Shown: piece after piece, positions 1 through 8,385 of the stretch
Position numbering within the stretch: the stretch's first letter is position 1
How the letters are laid out: every line of letters begins with the position of its first letter
Assembly (NCBI GenBank): GCA_934096735.1
Contig: CAKOMS010000002.1
Location: 21,307-85,306, forward strand
Length of the DNA: 64,000 bases
Origin: an uncultured Bacilli bacterium
GTDB lineage: Bacteria > Bacillota_I > Bacilli_A > RF39 > UBA660
Reading direction: 5' to 3'
Notes under the pieces: model-generated
Databases searched by the model: none
What the model was told of the DNA's origin: nothing
Seen by the model: the letters and a program-made list of their open reading frames with translations, nothing else
Made by a program: the position numbers and the translations under genes

Positions 1-1
1 C

Positions 2-322
2 TATGGTGGTACAATGGGAATGAGAATTCCTCATTATGAGATATTAAATAAAGAAAATATAGGAGAAGATATTATCAATCTATATGGTTCACTATGTACT
101 ATAAATGATGTTTTAGTAAAAAATTTACAAGTTCCAACTTTGGATATAAATGATGTGTTTATTTTTAAAAATGTTGGAGCATATTCGGTAACTGAAGGTA
201 TATCATTGTTTTTAAGCAGAGATTTACCAAAAGTCTTATTAATATCAAATAATGAAGAAATTCTTGTAAGAGATAGTTTAAACACTTATAAATTAAATTG
301 TCCAATGTATAAAGGAGAGTAG
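2..322 (+). CDS. PLP-dependent decarboxylase, C-terminal fragment (DAP/ornithine decarboxylase fold)
   Basis: The reading frame is already open at the left edge, so only about 106 C-terminal residues are visible; the internal ATG at 14 is probably not the start. The GSLCTINDVLV motif, followed about 20 residues later by NVGAYSVTEG, is the C-terminal signature of fold-III decarboxylases (LysA/ornithine family). The Cys of this motif normally contributes to the active site of the partner subunit. The stop lies 1 nt before the carrier-protein gene, so the gene is part of a dlt-like operon. The substrate cannot be told from this fragment. A decarboxylase is not part of the classical dltXABCD operon, so it may supply or modify the amino acid or amine loaded on the carrier protein (inference). 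Confidence 0.75.
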   Translation, partial: YGGTMGMRIPHYEILNKENIGEDIINLYGSLCTINDVLVKNLQVPTLDINDVFIFKNVGAYSVTEGISLFLSRDLPKVLLISNNEEILVRDSLNTYKLNCPMYKGE

Positions 323-323
323 T

Positions 324-554
324 ATGGAGAAGTTATTAGAAATTTTAGAGAATATTAAACCGGGAGTAGATTATAAAAATATTAATACATTAATAGATGA
401 TCATTATTTAGATTCCCTATCAATTTTATCTTTAGTAGCAGAAATTGAAGATGCTTTTGATATAGTAATTCCAACAGTTGAAATAATACCTAAAAATTTC
501 AATTCAGTTGAAAGTATTATGGCTCTAATTAATAAAATCGAAGAGGAAGATTAA
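324..554 (+). CDS. DltC-like acyl/peptidyl carrier protein
   Basis: This 76-residue acidic protein has a phosphopantetheine attachment motif, YLDSLSIL, with Ser at about residue 32, followed by a helix rich in Glu and Asp, as in carrier proteins. It starts 1 nt after the decarboxylase and ends 2 nt before the MBOAT gene, so translation is probably coupled. By position it would carry an activated amino-acid-like group as a thioester to the membrane acyltransferase, as DltC carries D-alanine. It needs a phosphopantetheinyl transferase, and acpS lies at the end of this cluster. Whether the cargo is D-alanine is uncertain because of the decarboxylase next door. Confidence 0.85.
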   Translation: MEKLLEILENIKPGVDYKNINTLIDDHYLDSLSILSLVAEIEDAFDIVIPTVEIIPKNFNSVESIMALINKIEEED

Positions 555-556
555 TT

Positions 557-2146
557 ATGCAATATTGTGATTGGTCATATCTTCTTCTTTTTTTACCAAT
601 CGTAATGATTATTTATTCAGTTGTTCCGAAAAAAAAGCGCTATATTTTTCTTTTTTTAGTGGGATTAATATTTTTTTATTTAATAAGTGAAACATTGATA
701 GTTTATCTATTTGTCACTATATTTATAACTTACGGTATTGGATTATGGTTAAAAAAACTAAATGATGCAGAAGAAAAAAACATTGAAAATTTAGAAAAAG
801 AAGAGAAGAAGAAAGTAAGAGAAACATTTAATAAGAAAAAAAGAATGATTTTATTTTTAGGAATTGCACTGGAACTTACAATGTTATGTATGACTAAATA
901 TTTAAGTTTTATGTGTTTGAATGTAAATAATTTATTAGAATTATTTCATGCTAGCTTTAGAATCAAAGAAATTAAAATTTTTGCTCCAATCGGAATTTCT
1001 TTTTATACACTACAATCTATTTCTTATATGGTAGATGTATATAGATTAAAATTTGAACCAAACAATAATATACTAAAAGTCGGATTATATTTATCTTTTT
1101 TTCCACAAATTATGGAAGGCCCAATAAGTAGATATGATGATGTTAAAGATAATTTGTTTACGGGAGAAAATTTAAAATATCAAAATATATGTTTTGGAAC
1201 TCAAAGAATAATGTATGGATTCATAAAAAAAATGGTAGTAGCAGATAGATTAAATAGTACTGTGGCATTAATTTTTAATAATTACAGCAATTACAATGGT
1301 GGTATCATTTTTATCGGAGCTATACTTTATACAATTCAATTATACATGGATTTTTCCGGAATAATGGACATAGTAATAGGAAGTGGAGAAATATTTAATG
1401 TTAAATTACCAGAAAACTTTAAACAACCATTTTTCTCATCAAATATATCAGATTTCTGGTCAAGATGGCATATTACATTAGGCACTTGGTTTAAAGATTA
1501 TATATTTTATCCAATAAGTTTATCCAAGTTTTCCCGAAAAATGACTAGTTCTTTAAGAAAAAAAATAGGTAACCATTTTGGTCCACTAGCAGCCGGAGCA
1601 CTAGCATTATTTGCAGTGTGGTTTAGTAACGGTTTATGGCATGGAGCTGGTTATAGTTTCTTGTTTTTTGGAATGTACCATTTTGTACTAATTTTACTAG
1701 GTAATATTTTTTCACCAGTAATAAAAAAATTTTATGAATTTACAAAAATTGATAAAGATAAATTGTTATTTAAAAGTATTAGAATTATAAAGACTACTAT
1801 AATCGTTATTATTGGTGAATTGTTTTTTAGAGCATCAACTTTAACAGACGGCATAAATATGTTTAAATTAATTGTGAGTAATTTTTCGCTACAAGGATTA
1901 ACAGATGGAACCTTATTAAAAATCGGGTTGGATGGAAAAGACTACATTATAATAGGAGTAACATTGCTAATAGTATTTGTTATAGGAGTACTAAAAGAAA
2001 AAGGTGTTTATATTAGAGAAGAAGTATCAAAAAAGCCACTAGTCGTAAGATGGTGTATATATTATATGTTAATTCTTTATGGTTTGATTTTTGGAGCGTA
2101 TTTAGGCCCTTATACTCCAATAGATCCTATGTATGCAAGTTTTTAA
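557..2146 (+). CDS. MBOAT-family membrane O-acyltransferase (DltB-like)
   Basis: This is a 529-residue polytopic membrane protein. It has MBOAT landmarks: an APIGISFYTLQSISY segment near residue 140, then FKQPFFSSNISDFWSRWHITLG near residue 290, and NGLWHGAG near residue 360 containing the catalytic-type His. The family transfers an acyl group from a carrier protein through a membrane tunnel to an extracellular acceptor such as teichoic acid. It is longer than typical DltB (about 400 residues) because of a charged Lys/Glu insertion near residues 70-95 and extra C-terminal membrane helices. That length also fits AlgI-like or PatA-like MBOATs, so the acceptor may be another wall polymer. Confidence 0.88.
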   Translation: MQYCDWSYLLLFLPIVMIIYSVVPKKKRYIFLFLVGLIFFYLISETLIVYLFVTIFITYGIGLWLKKLNDAEEKNIENLEKEEKKKVRETFNKKKRMILFLGIALELTMLCMTKYLSFMCLNVNNLLELFHASFRIKEIKIFAPIGISFYTLQSISYMVDVYRLKFEPNNNILKVGLYLSFFPQIMEGPISRYDDVKDNLFTGENLKYQNICFGTQRIMYGFIKKMVVADRLNSTVALIFNNYSNYNGGIIFIGAILYTIQLYMDFSGIMDIVIGSGEIFNVKLPENFKQPFFSSNISDFWSRWHITLGTWFKDYIFYPISLSKFSRKMTSSLRKKIGNHFGPLAAGALALFAVWFSNGLWHGAGYSFLFFGMYHFVLILLGNIFSPVIKKFYEFTKIDKDKLLFKSIRIIKTTIIVIIGELFFRASTLTDGINMFKLIVSNFSLQGLTDGTLLKIGLDGKDYIIIGVTLLIVFVIGVLKEKGVYIREEVSKKPLVVRWCIYYMLILYGLIFGAYLGPYTPIDPMYASF

Positions 2147-2156
2147 GGAGGTCATG

Positions 2157-3101
2157 ATGAAAAAAAAAATTAATATAATAAAATCAGTAACTTTTATTTC
2201 AATTTTACTTCTAATATTAAATTTATTATCAATTTTGTTCACTCCTAAAAATAACTATGCAGAATTCGGTATGATGCAAGTTCGTGCGAATGGTATTCTT
2301 GGAGAGAAAAAAAACACAATTGATGTACTATTTATTGGAGATTCGCTATCGTACAGTTCATTTTCACCACTTCAAATGTATGACGAGCAAGGATTCACTT
2401 CATATGTATGTGGAACTTCAGGACAAAAATTATACGATTCTTATGCTTTTTTAAGTAAAGCATTAGATTCTCAAACCCCAAAGATTGTAATTTTAGAAAC
2501 AAATGCTTTGTTTAGAAAATTTTCGTTATCAGGAAGTTTAGAAGCTAAGATGAAAGCAGTTTTTCCGTTTTTTGAATATCATAATCGTTGGAAAAATTTA
2601 TCAATAAATGATTTTAATAATGATGTAACATACACATATACTGATCCTTTAAAAGGCTATAAAATAAAAAATAACATAAAACCGATTGCAAACTCAAATT
2701 ATATGGAAGAAATGGAAAAAAATGAAGAAATTCCCAAAGAAAATTATAAATATTTAGAAAAAATTAGAAAAAAATGTGAAGAAAATAATATTAAGTTTGT
2801 ATTAGTTAGTGCTACAAGTCTAAAGAATTATAATTATAGTAGACATTTAACTATAGCAAATTATGCTAACGACAAAAAGATCGATTACATAGACTTAAAT
2901 ATAAATAATGTAGCAAATATAGACTGGACAAAAGATACTTGTGATAAAGGTGACCATTTAAATGTTCATGGAGCCAAAAAAGAAAGCTCTTACATAGCTC
3001 AAATTCTTAAAGAAAAATACAAATTACCAAACCATAAAGATGATATAGAATATTTCGGTTGGGAAAAAAGTTTGGAAAAATACAGATCATTAATAGGATA
3101 A
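2157..3101 (+). CDS. DltD-like membrane-anchored SGNH-type protein
   Basis: The 314-residue protein has one N-terminal membrane anchor (about residues 8-28) and an extracellular domain. DVLFIGDSLSYSS at about residue 60 matches the Ser block of SGNH hydrolases, and GDHLNVHGAK near residue 268 supplies the Asp/His block. It is the likely partner of the upstream MBOAT, as DltD is of DltB. AAGGAGG at 2145-2151 lies 5 nt before the ATG at 2157, which I prefer to the ATG 3 nt earlier. Its SD overlaps the end of the MBOAT gene. Confidence 0.8.
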   Translation: MKKKINIIKSVTFISILLLILNLLSILFTPKNNYAEFGMMQVRANGILGEKKNTIDVLFIGDSLSYSSFSPLQMYDEQGFTSYVCGTSGQKLYDSYAFLSKALDSQTPKIVILETNALFRKFSLSGSLEAKMKAVFPFFEYHNRWKNLSINDFNNDVTYTYTDPLKGYKIKNNIKPIANSNYMEEMEKNEEIPKENYKYLEKIRKKCEENNIKFVLVSATSLKNYNYSRHLTIANYANDKKIDYIDLNINNVANIDWTKDTCDKGDHLNVHGAKKESSYIAQILKEKYKLPNHKDDIEYFGWEKSLEKYRSLIG

Positions 3102-3102
3102 T

Positions 3103-3456
3103 TTATTTTTTGAAGATAATAACGCTAGCAATAGCATAGTCACCATCATGAGCAATTGAAAGAAAGCATTTAAACCTTTCTTTTTTTATCTTTTTGAATA
3201 AATTTCCATAAAAATTAAAATATGGAGCGCCATTGCTTTTATGTAATATTTCCATTTCTGTAAATTTATAAGATTCTATTCCAACCGCTAAAGCCTTTAA
3301 AAGAGCCTCTTTAGCTGCAAATGCTCCTGCTAACGTGTCATAATTTGACGTTTTATTAAAAAAACTTATTTCACTTTTTGTGAAAAAGTACTCCATTTTT
3401 GTTATGCTTTTAATTCTATCAATTTTTATTAAATCAATTCCTGTACCAATAATCAT
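3103..3456 (-). CDS. acpS: Holo-[acyl-carrier-protein] synthase
   Basis: AcpS transfers the 4'-phosphopantetheine arm from CoA to the Ser of acyl carrier proteins in the cytoplasm. The 117-residue length is normal. Family motifs are clear: IIGTGIDLIKIDRI at the N-terminus (Mg2+-binding Asp) and FAAKEALLKAL in the middle (metal and CoA contacts). It converges with the DltD-like gene with only 1 nt between stops. It could serve both the fatty-acid carrier protein and the carrier protein at 324-554. Confidence 0.95.
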   Translation of the reverse strand: MIIGTGIDLIKIDRIKSITKMEYFFTKSEISFFNKTSNYDTLAGAFAAKEALLKALAVGIESYKFTEMEILHKSNGAPYFNFYGNLFKKIKKERFKCFLSIAHDGDYAIASVIIFKK

Positions 3457-3579
3457 AATATCATTCCTCTTTGATATTATAACATTTATATACTGATTTG
3501 TATATTTCTCATAAATTTATATAAAATATAGACAAAGGTAAGAAAATATATTAAAATTTAAAAGAAATGGAGGATAACA

Positions 3580-4476
3580 ATGAAAAGAATAAAGGAATAT
3601 ATAGTTAGCTTTTTTAATGGATTATGTATGGCACTAGCAGATAGTGTTCCAGGAGTATCTGGAGGAACAATTGCGTTTATTTTAGGATTCTATGATGAAT
3701 TTATTAAATCTTTAGATGATTTATTTAGAGGAGATAAAAAGAAAAAAATTGAAGCATTAAAATTTTTAGGAAAAATAGGAATAGGTTGGATTTTTGGATT
3801 TGTTTTAGCAATTTTATTTTTAGCAAATTTATTTGAAACTCACATTTATGAAATGAGTTCATTGTTTATAGGTTTTATAGTATTTGCACTTCCTATAGTT
3901 ATAAAAGAAGAAAAAAGCGCTCTTAAAGGAAAATATTATAATCTGTTTTTTGCAGTACTAGGTGCAGTTTTTGTAGCGGTAATTTCATATTTAAATGGTT
4001 CGACAAGTGTATCAGTTAACTTAAATGTTCTAAATTTATCTACAATTATTTATACATTTTTAGTTGGAGCACTTGCTATATCTGCAATGATTTTACCAGG
4101 TATTTCAGGTTCAACTATTATGTTAATATTTGGAATATATTTGCCTATCATAGCAAAAATAAAAGATTTTTTACACTTTGACTTTAGTACAGTTCCAATT
4201 CTTACAACATTAGGATTAGGAATTATATTTGGAATTGTGGTTTTTACGGGATTTTTAAGAAAACTTTTAGAAAAAAGAAGAAGTGCAACTGTATATGCAA
4301 TTATTGGAATGATGCTAGGATCAATATATTCAATTATTGCGGGTCCTACAACATTGACACCAGCCCTATCAATGCTTTCAGCTGAAACATTTAATATTTT
4401 GTTTTTCATATTGGGTGGAGTAATTATATTTTCTGTTGAAGGTATTAAGAAATTTATTGAAAAAAATAATAAATAA
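3580..4476 (+). CDS. DUF368 family transporter (PopT-type polyprenyl-phosphate translocase)
   Basis: This 298-residue polytopic membrane protein contains the two hallmark inverted-repeat segments of DUF368, DSVPGVSGGTIAF near residue 22 and ILPGISGSTIML near residue 171. Members have been shown to return undecaprenyl phosphate across the membrane for reuse in wall synthesis. GGAGG lies about 7 nt before the ATG. A shorter, diverged paralog is at 34300-35103 on the other strand, so the genome has at least two. Confidence 0.88.
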   Translation: MKRIKEYIVSFFNGLCMALADSVPGVSGGTIAFILGFYDEFIKSLDDLFRGDKKKKIEALKFLGKIGIGWIFGFVLAILFLANLFETHIYEMSSLFIGFIVFALPIVIKEEKSALKGKYYNLFFAVLGAVFVAVISYLNGSTSVSVNLNVLNLSTIIYTFLVGALAISAMILPGISGSTIMLIFGIYLPIIAKIKDFLHFDFSTVPILTTLGLGIIFGIVVFTGFLRKLLEKRRSATVYAIIGMMLGSIYSIIAGPTTLTPALSMLSAETFNILFFILGGVIIFSVEGIKKFIEKNNK

Positions 4477-4504
4477 AATAAAGATTATCACGCTGTCGAT
4501 TGAT

Positions 4505-4532
4505 TTGAACTGACATTTTAATGCGATAAAAT
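4505..4532 (+). promoter_or_regulatory. Putative SigA promoter for the metallo-hydrolase gene
   Basis: TTGAAC (4505-4510), 16 nt, then TAAAAT (4527-4532), in the 126-nt gap before the gene at 4603. No strong ribosome-binding site is seen in front of that gene. Confidence 0.45.
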
Positions 4533-4602
4533 ATACAATATAATAAGAAAGGAATCAATAAATAAATATTTAGAATTTTTATGAACTTGATTAATAAAAA
4601 AT

Positions 4603-5487
4603 ATGAATGAATTAGTAAAATTAGGAGAAAAAACATTTTGTTTATTAAATGCAGTTAATGTAGGATTTTACATTATTAATGAAAATGATGTATGTCTAAT
4701 TGATTCTGGAAGTGGAAAGGACTATGTTAAAAATATAAATAAAGTTTTAGAAAGTAACAACTGGAACTTGAAGTATATAATAAATACCCATAGTCATGCT
4801 GATCATATATACGGCAATCAAAAACTTCAAGATAAATATGGCTGTAAAATTTATTGCTCCGAAATAGAAAATAGTTTTATCAATTATCCAATTTTAGAAC
4901 CAACGCTATTTTATGGTGCAATGCCAATTGAAGATTTAAAAAATCGTTTTTTAAACGCTCCAAAAAGTGTATGCGAAGATATTGCAAAAATAAACTTGGA
5001 TGGAATAGAGATAATAGATTTAAAAGGCCACTCACCAAACATGATCGGAATATTAACTAGTGATAATGTTTTATTTTGTGGTGATGCATTTACCAGCAAG
5101 AGTATAATTGAAAAATATCAGATACAATACATTTTTGATATTCAAGAATATAAAAACACATTAGAAAAAATTAGTAATATGAAGTATTCATACATTGTGC
5201 CGTCACACGGTGTAATTGAAAAAGATGCGACAAATACTATTGATGTAAATCTTAAAATTTGCAATGCTATAGAGATGCAAGTTCTAGATTTTCTTGAAAA
5301 AGAAAATACTTTTGAATCCTTATTAGAGAAAGTTTTTGAATATTATCATATAAATATGAATGTTACTCAATATTTTTTGATTTCATCAACAATAAAAGCA
5401 TATCTGAAAATATTAAATGATAAAGGTTTAATCTCATTTGATGTTGTCGATAATAAATTAATTATAAAAAAGTTTAATAATTTTTGA
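4603..5487 (+). CDS. Metallo-beta-lactamase fold hydrolase
   Basis: The 294-residue cytoplasmic protein has the zinc-binding signature THSHADH near residue 65, a second metal ligand in GHSPNM near residue 142, CGDAF near residue 161, and SHGV near residue 205. After the hydrolase domain comes a helical C-terminal part of about 80 residues that looks winged-helix-like, as in the LACTB2/glyoxalase II-like branch. The substrate is unknown. No good ribosome-binding site precedes the ATG, and a second in-frame-shifted ATG lies 4 nt later. Its stop overlaps the convergent helicase gene by 14 nt. Confidence 0.85.
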   Translation: MNELVKLGEKTFCLLNAVNVGFYIINENDVCLIDSGSGKDYVKNINKVLESNNWNLKYIINTHSHADHIYGNQKLQDKYGCKIYCSEIENSFINYPILEPTLFYGAMPIEDLKNRFLNAPKSVCEDIAKINLDGIEIIDLKGHSPNMIGILTSDNVLFCGDAFTSKSIIEKYQIQYIFDIQEYKNTLEKISNMKYSYIVPSHGVIEKDATNTIDVNLKICNAIEMQVLDFLEKENTFESLLEKVFEYYHINMNVTQYFLISSTIKAYLKILNDKGLISFDVVDNKLIIKKFNNF

Positions 5488-6967
5488 AAATTGGTATTTT
5501 ATGTGTTTTTTTAAAAGTAATCCATTTTAGTTCTTGTATGAATTTTGATGGGTTACTTTTGTCATATACAAAGAAAGTCTTGATTTTACAACGTGTAATT
5601 GCTACATAAAATAATCTTCGCTCTTCTGCAAAAGGTATTTCAGAATTAGGAAAAAGTTTTTGAATTAGTATATTGTCCTCAATTTTGTTTGGAAATCCTA
5701 GTGTAGTATCGTCACAATTTAAAACAATTACATAATCAGCTTCTAATCCCTTTGATTTATGAACTGTAAAATGACAAATTCTCTGTTCTTTGTATAAAAT
5801 TTCGCCATTTCCATATTTTATAACACTGCTAATATATTCATATATATCATTGTTGTTTCTAGTTAAAACCATAATATTTTTTGACTGTGGAAGAAGATAA
5901 TCCAATATTTTAATAAGAGTATCAATTTTTGAACTGGCGGGAGCAAAAACATATGGAGTTGTGATATTTTTATCAGAAACAATAGATTTTTTTATTTGCA
6001 AAGGATTTTTCATTACAAATTCGCTGGCAATGTTAACTAATTGTTGAGCATTTCGGTAAGTTTTAACAATATATTTTTCACTTACGTTAGGGAAAAAGTT
6101 TTTAAAATCCAGAAAAATATTAAAGTCACAACCAGAAAATCTATATATCGATTGAAAGTCATCACCTACAACAATAATTTTTGCAGAAGTCAACAAAAAA
6201 ATAGCTTTTAATAATTTTAATCTAATCGACGACGAATCTTGAAATTCATCGACAAAAATATATTTATAATTTACATTAGTTTTTTCGGTGGAAGAGTATA
6301 GAATTTCAGCTGAATACATTATAAGATCATCAAAATCAAAAGAATTAGTACTAAGTTTTTCATTCATATATTCATGGTAGATTTTGAAAATAAGTGCAAC
6401 TATGTTTTTTTCTAATTTAGTGTATTTAACGTTGTTTACATTTTTGAGGCTAATGCCGTTTGCTTTGAAAATATTAATATATGATTCTATCATTTTGACA
6501 AAAGATTGAAATTCTTGTGAAAATAAAAATTTTTTATAACTTTTTTTGTAGTCTAAATATTTTAGTATAATTTTTTGAGTTTTGAGGGTACAAGTTTTAA
6601 GATTTTCCTCAATGGTATATTTCAAAAGACCTTGAGAACAAATATTAAATTGTGTGCCACTATTTTTTAGTATTTGCATTGCTAGTTTATGAAATGTTAA
6701 AACTTTTATGGGCAAATTGTTTAATTTTTCTTGAATATCGTTAACTGAGTTATTAGTGAAGGAAATTATTAGGATTTCTTCAGGTAAAACGTTATTGCTA
6801 ATAAGATAAAATATTTTTGACAATATTGTGAACGTTTTGCCACATCCAGCTCCTGCATACACAATCATATTGGAGTCGGTATAAACAATGTCTTTTTGAT
6901 ATTTATCAAGTTTTAAAAGACGTTCATTTAGTTGAGCAATTTGACTAACTGAATTATTCATATACAT
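5474..6967 (-). CDS. Small UvrD/Rep-type superfamily 1 helicase
   Basis: This is a DNA-translocating ATPase of superfamily 1A. Motifs are readable in order: Walker A AGAGCGKT near residue 38, motif Ia ISFTNN, Walker B plus Q-loop VDEFQDSS near residue 240, motif IV-like TYRNAQQ, motif V HKSKGLEADYVI near residue 400, and motif VI VAITRCK near the end. At 497 residues it is much shorter than PcrA or UvrD (about 720), and the 1B and 2B insertions appear reduced. It is therefore probably an accessory helicase and not the housekeeping PcrA. It has no obvious operon partner. Confidence 0.88.
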   Translation of the reverse strand: MYMNNSVSQIAQLNERLLKLDKYQKDIVYTDSNMIVYAGAGCGKTFTILSKIFYLISNNVLPEEILIISFTNNSVNDIQEKLNNLPIKVLTFHKLAMQILKNSGTQFNICSQGLLKYTIEENLKTCTLKTQKIILKYLDYKKSYKKFLFSQEFQSFVKMIESYINIFKANGISLKNVNNVKYTKLEKNIVALIFKIYHEYMNEKLSTNSFDFDDLIMYSAEILYSSTEKTNVNYKYIFVDEFQDSSSIRLKLLKAIFLLTSAKIIVVGDDFQSIYRFSGCDFNIFLDFKNFFPNVSEKYIVKTYRNAQQLVNIASEFVMKNPLQIKKSIVSDKNITTPYVFAPASSKIDTLIKILDYLLPQSKNIMVLTRNNNDIYEYISSVIKYGNGEILYKEQRICHFTVHKSKGLEADYVIVLNCDDTTLGFPNKIEDNILIQKLFPNSEIPFAEERRLFYVAITRCKIKTFFVYDKSNPSKFIQELKWITFKKTHKIPIFKNY

Positions 6968-7052
6968 TATATTAACATTAATTTTAATAAAAGAACATAA
7001 AAATTAAAAAAATCAAAAAAAATTTTGATAAAATAAGTTTAGGTGATTAATA

Positions 7053-7481
7053 ATGCATGAAAAGTTAAAAAGAACAGTTGGCATAGCATTTATAGAAGAA
7101 GGAAAACTTTTAATAGTTAAGTCTGCAAGAAGTAGCAAAACAAATTCATGGACACTAGTTGGTGGAGGAGTCGAAACAGGCGAGAGCGAGATTGAAGCAG
7201 CATTAAGAGAGGTTAATGAAGAGATTGGACAAGGCTTTGAATTTTGTGAAGAAGATTTGATGCCTGTAATGTGTTTTAAAGAACTTGCTGCAAGTGATTC
7301 AGATGTCATTATTGAAATGAATTTATTTTTAGCAACAAAACAAATTCATGTATCTTTAATACCAAATGATGAAATATTAGATTACCATTGGTATAAAATA
7401 GGTGAAACTAGTTACAATATGTCAACAAGTATTACTGAGCATTTTCTTCCTTATGCCATTCAAAAAGGTCTAATTTATTAA
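7053..7481 (+). CDS. NUDIX hydrolase
   Basis: The 142-residue protein has a complete Nudix box, starting at GGGVETGES with REVNEEIG completing the catalytic helix at about residues 38-60, so the Mg2+-binding Glu residues are present. Nudix enzymes hydrolyse nucleoside diphosphates linked to another moiety; the substrate here is not predictable. AGGTGAT precedes the ATG. It stands alone between the divergent helicase gene and the tRNA cluster. Confidence 0.9.
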   Translation: MHEKLKRTVGIAFIEEGKLLIVKSARSSKTNSWTLVGGGVETGESEIEAALREVNEEIGQGFEFCEEDLMPVMCFKELAASDSDVIIEMNLFLATKQIHVSLIPNDEILDYHWYKIGETSYNMSTSITEHFLPYAIQKGLIY

Positions 7482-7518
7482 TTTAAATCAAAAAAAATAC
7501 AAAAAGCAAAAAAAATCA

Positions 7519-7547
7519 TTGCAATAATGAAATTTATATAGTATAAT
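7519..7547 (+). promoter_or_regulatory. Promoter of the five-tRNA operon
   Basis: TTGCAA (7519-7524), a 17-nt spacer, and a perfect TATAAT (7542-7547) lie about 55 nt upstream of the first tRNA. Confidence 0.75.
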
Positions 7548-7600
7548 TCTAATTGTCTTGAAGAGATTTAAGATGAATAAAGTTTATGCTTTATGCATAA

Positions 7601-7677
7601 GGGCGATTAGCTCAGTTGGTTAGAGCACCTGCCTTACAAGCAGGGGGTCATAGGTTCGAGTCCTATATCGCCCACCA
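7601..7677 (+). tRNA. tRNA-Val (anticodon TAC)
   Basis: Cloverleaf of 77 nt with encoded CCA. The acceptor arms GGGCGAT/ATCGCCC pair, the T-loop GGTTCGAGTCC is present, and the anticodon loop CTTACAA gives TAC. It is the first gene of a five-tRNA cluster. Confidence 0.95.
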
Positions 7678-7685
7678 TTAATTTG

Positions 7686-7762
7686 TGCCGACATAGCGTA
7701 ATTGGTAGCGCAATTGACTTGTAATCAATAGGTTGGGGGTTCGATTCCCTCTGTCGGCACCA
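7686..7762 (+). tRNA. tRNA-Thr (anticodon TGT)
   Basis: Acceptor arms TGCCGAC/GTCGGCA pair and CCA is encoded. The anticodon loop CTTGTAA lies between ATTGA and TCAAT. Only 8 nt separate it from tRNA-Val. Confidence 0.94.
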
Positions 7763-7767
7763 TTAAA

Positions 7768-7852
7768 TGGAGGGGTAGCGAAGTGGTCAAACGCGGCAGA
7801 CTGTAAATCTGTTCCTTCGGGTTCTATGGTTCAAATCCATATCCCTCCACCA
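7768..7852 (+). tRNA. tRNA-Tyr (anticodon GTA)
   Basis: An 85-nt class II tRNA with a long variable arm around TTCCTTCGGG. Acceptor arms TGGAGGG/CCCTCCA pair, the anticodon loop is CTGTAAA, and CCA is encoded. Confidence 0.95.
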
Positions 7853-7861
7853 CTTATTTAT

Positions 7862-7937
7862 TGCCCCATAGCCAAGTGGTAAGGCATCAGACTTTGACTC
7901 TGACATTCCGTTGGTTCGAATCCAGCTGGGGCAGCCA
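7862..7937 (+). tRNA. tRNA-Gln (anticodon TTG)
   Basis: Acceptor arms TGCCCCA/TGGGGCA pair, with discriminator G and encoded CCA. The anticodon loop CTTTGAC gives TTG. Confidence 0.94.
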
Positions 7938-7946
7938 TCTGAATTT

Positions 7947-8022
7947 GTCTCGTTAGCTCAGTAGGTAGAGCATTTGACTTTTAATCAAAGGGTCTGGAGT
8001 TCGAATCTCCAACGAGACACCA
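7947..8022 (+). tRNA. tRNA-Lys (anticodon TTT)
   Basis: Acceptor arms GTCTCGT/ACGAGAC pair, the anticodon loop is CTTTTAA, and CCA is encoded. It is the last tRNA of the cluster and is followed by a terminator. Confidence 0.95.
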
Positions 8023-8033
8023 TTTTAAATATT

Positions 8034-8062
8034 AACCTCGTATTATCTAATACGAGGTTTTT
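8034..8062 (+). terminator. Terminator of the tRNA cluster
   Basis: A perfect 12-bp inverted repeat (AACCTCGTATTA and its complement) with a 2-nt loop, then a T-run. Confidence 0.9.
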
Positions 8063-8385
8063 TAATGTTACAAAAAAGAAAATTCTTTTTTGTAACTTAT
8101 TTCATGAGTTTTTCTGGCTACAAAACATATATAATGTAATTAACCTGAGGATATTATTTTTGACAAAATGATGTTATTTTAAAAAAATAAAAAAAGAGCC
8201 ACTTTATATGAAAACTTTTTATTCTTTAAAATCCAAAACCATTCCTAATAATAGCTCTCTTATATTTAATTATATTTAAATCGCACATTAAAAAAAGTTA
8301 AAATAGAGAAAAAGGAAATTTTAGACAAAATTTGACAAAAAAATTAATCAAAAAGTGATATAAATTAAATGAAGGGAGGAATATT
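8063..8385. other. Intergenic AT-rich stretch without a recognisable gene
   Basis: A second perfect inverted repeat (TTACAAAAAAGAA and its complement) lies at about 8067-8096, directly after the tRNA terminator. The rest is AT-rich with no convincing reading frame. TTGACA near 8330 may belong to a promoter for the nuclease gene, but I cannot place a well-spaced -10 box. Confidence 0.5.

Noticed and set aside
8067..8096. Inverted repeat TTACAAAAAAGAA after the tRNA terminator as a mobile-element end
   Set aside because: It has no partner copy or direct repeats nearby; it may be a second terminator.
7974..8171. Open frame starting in tRNA-Lys
   Set aside because: It begins inside a tRNA and crosses a terminator, with no ribosome-binding site.
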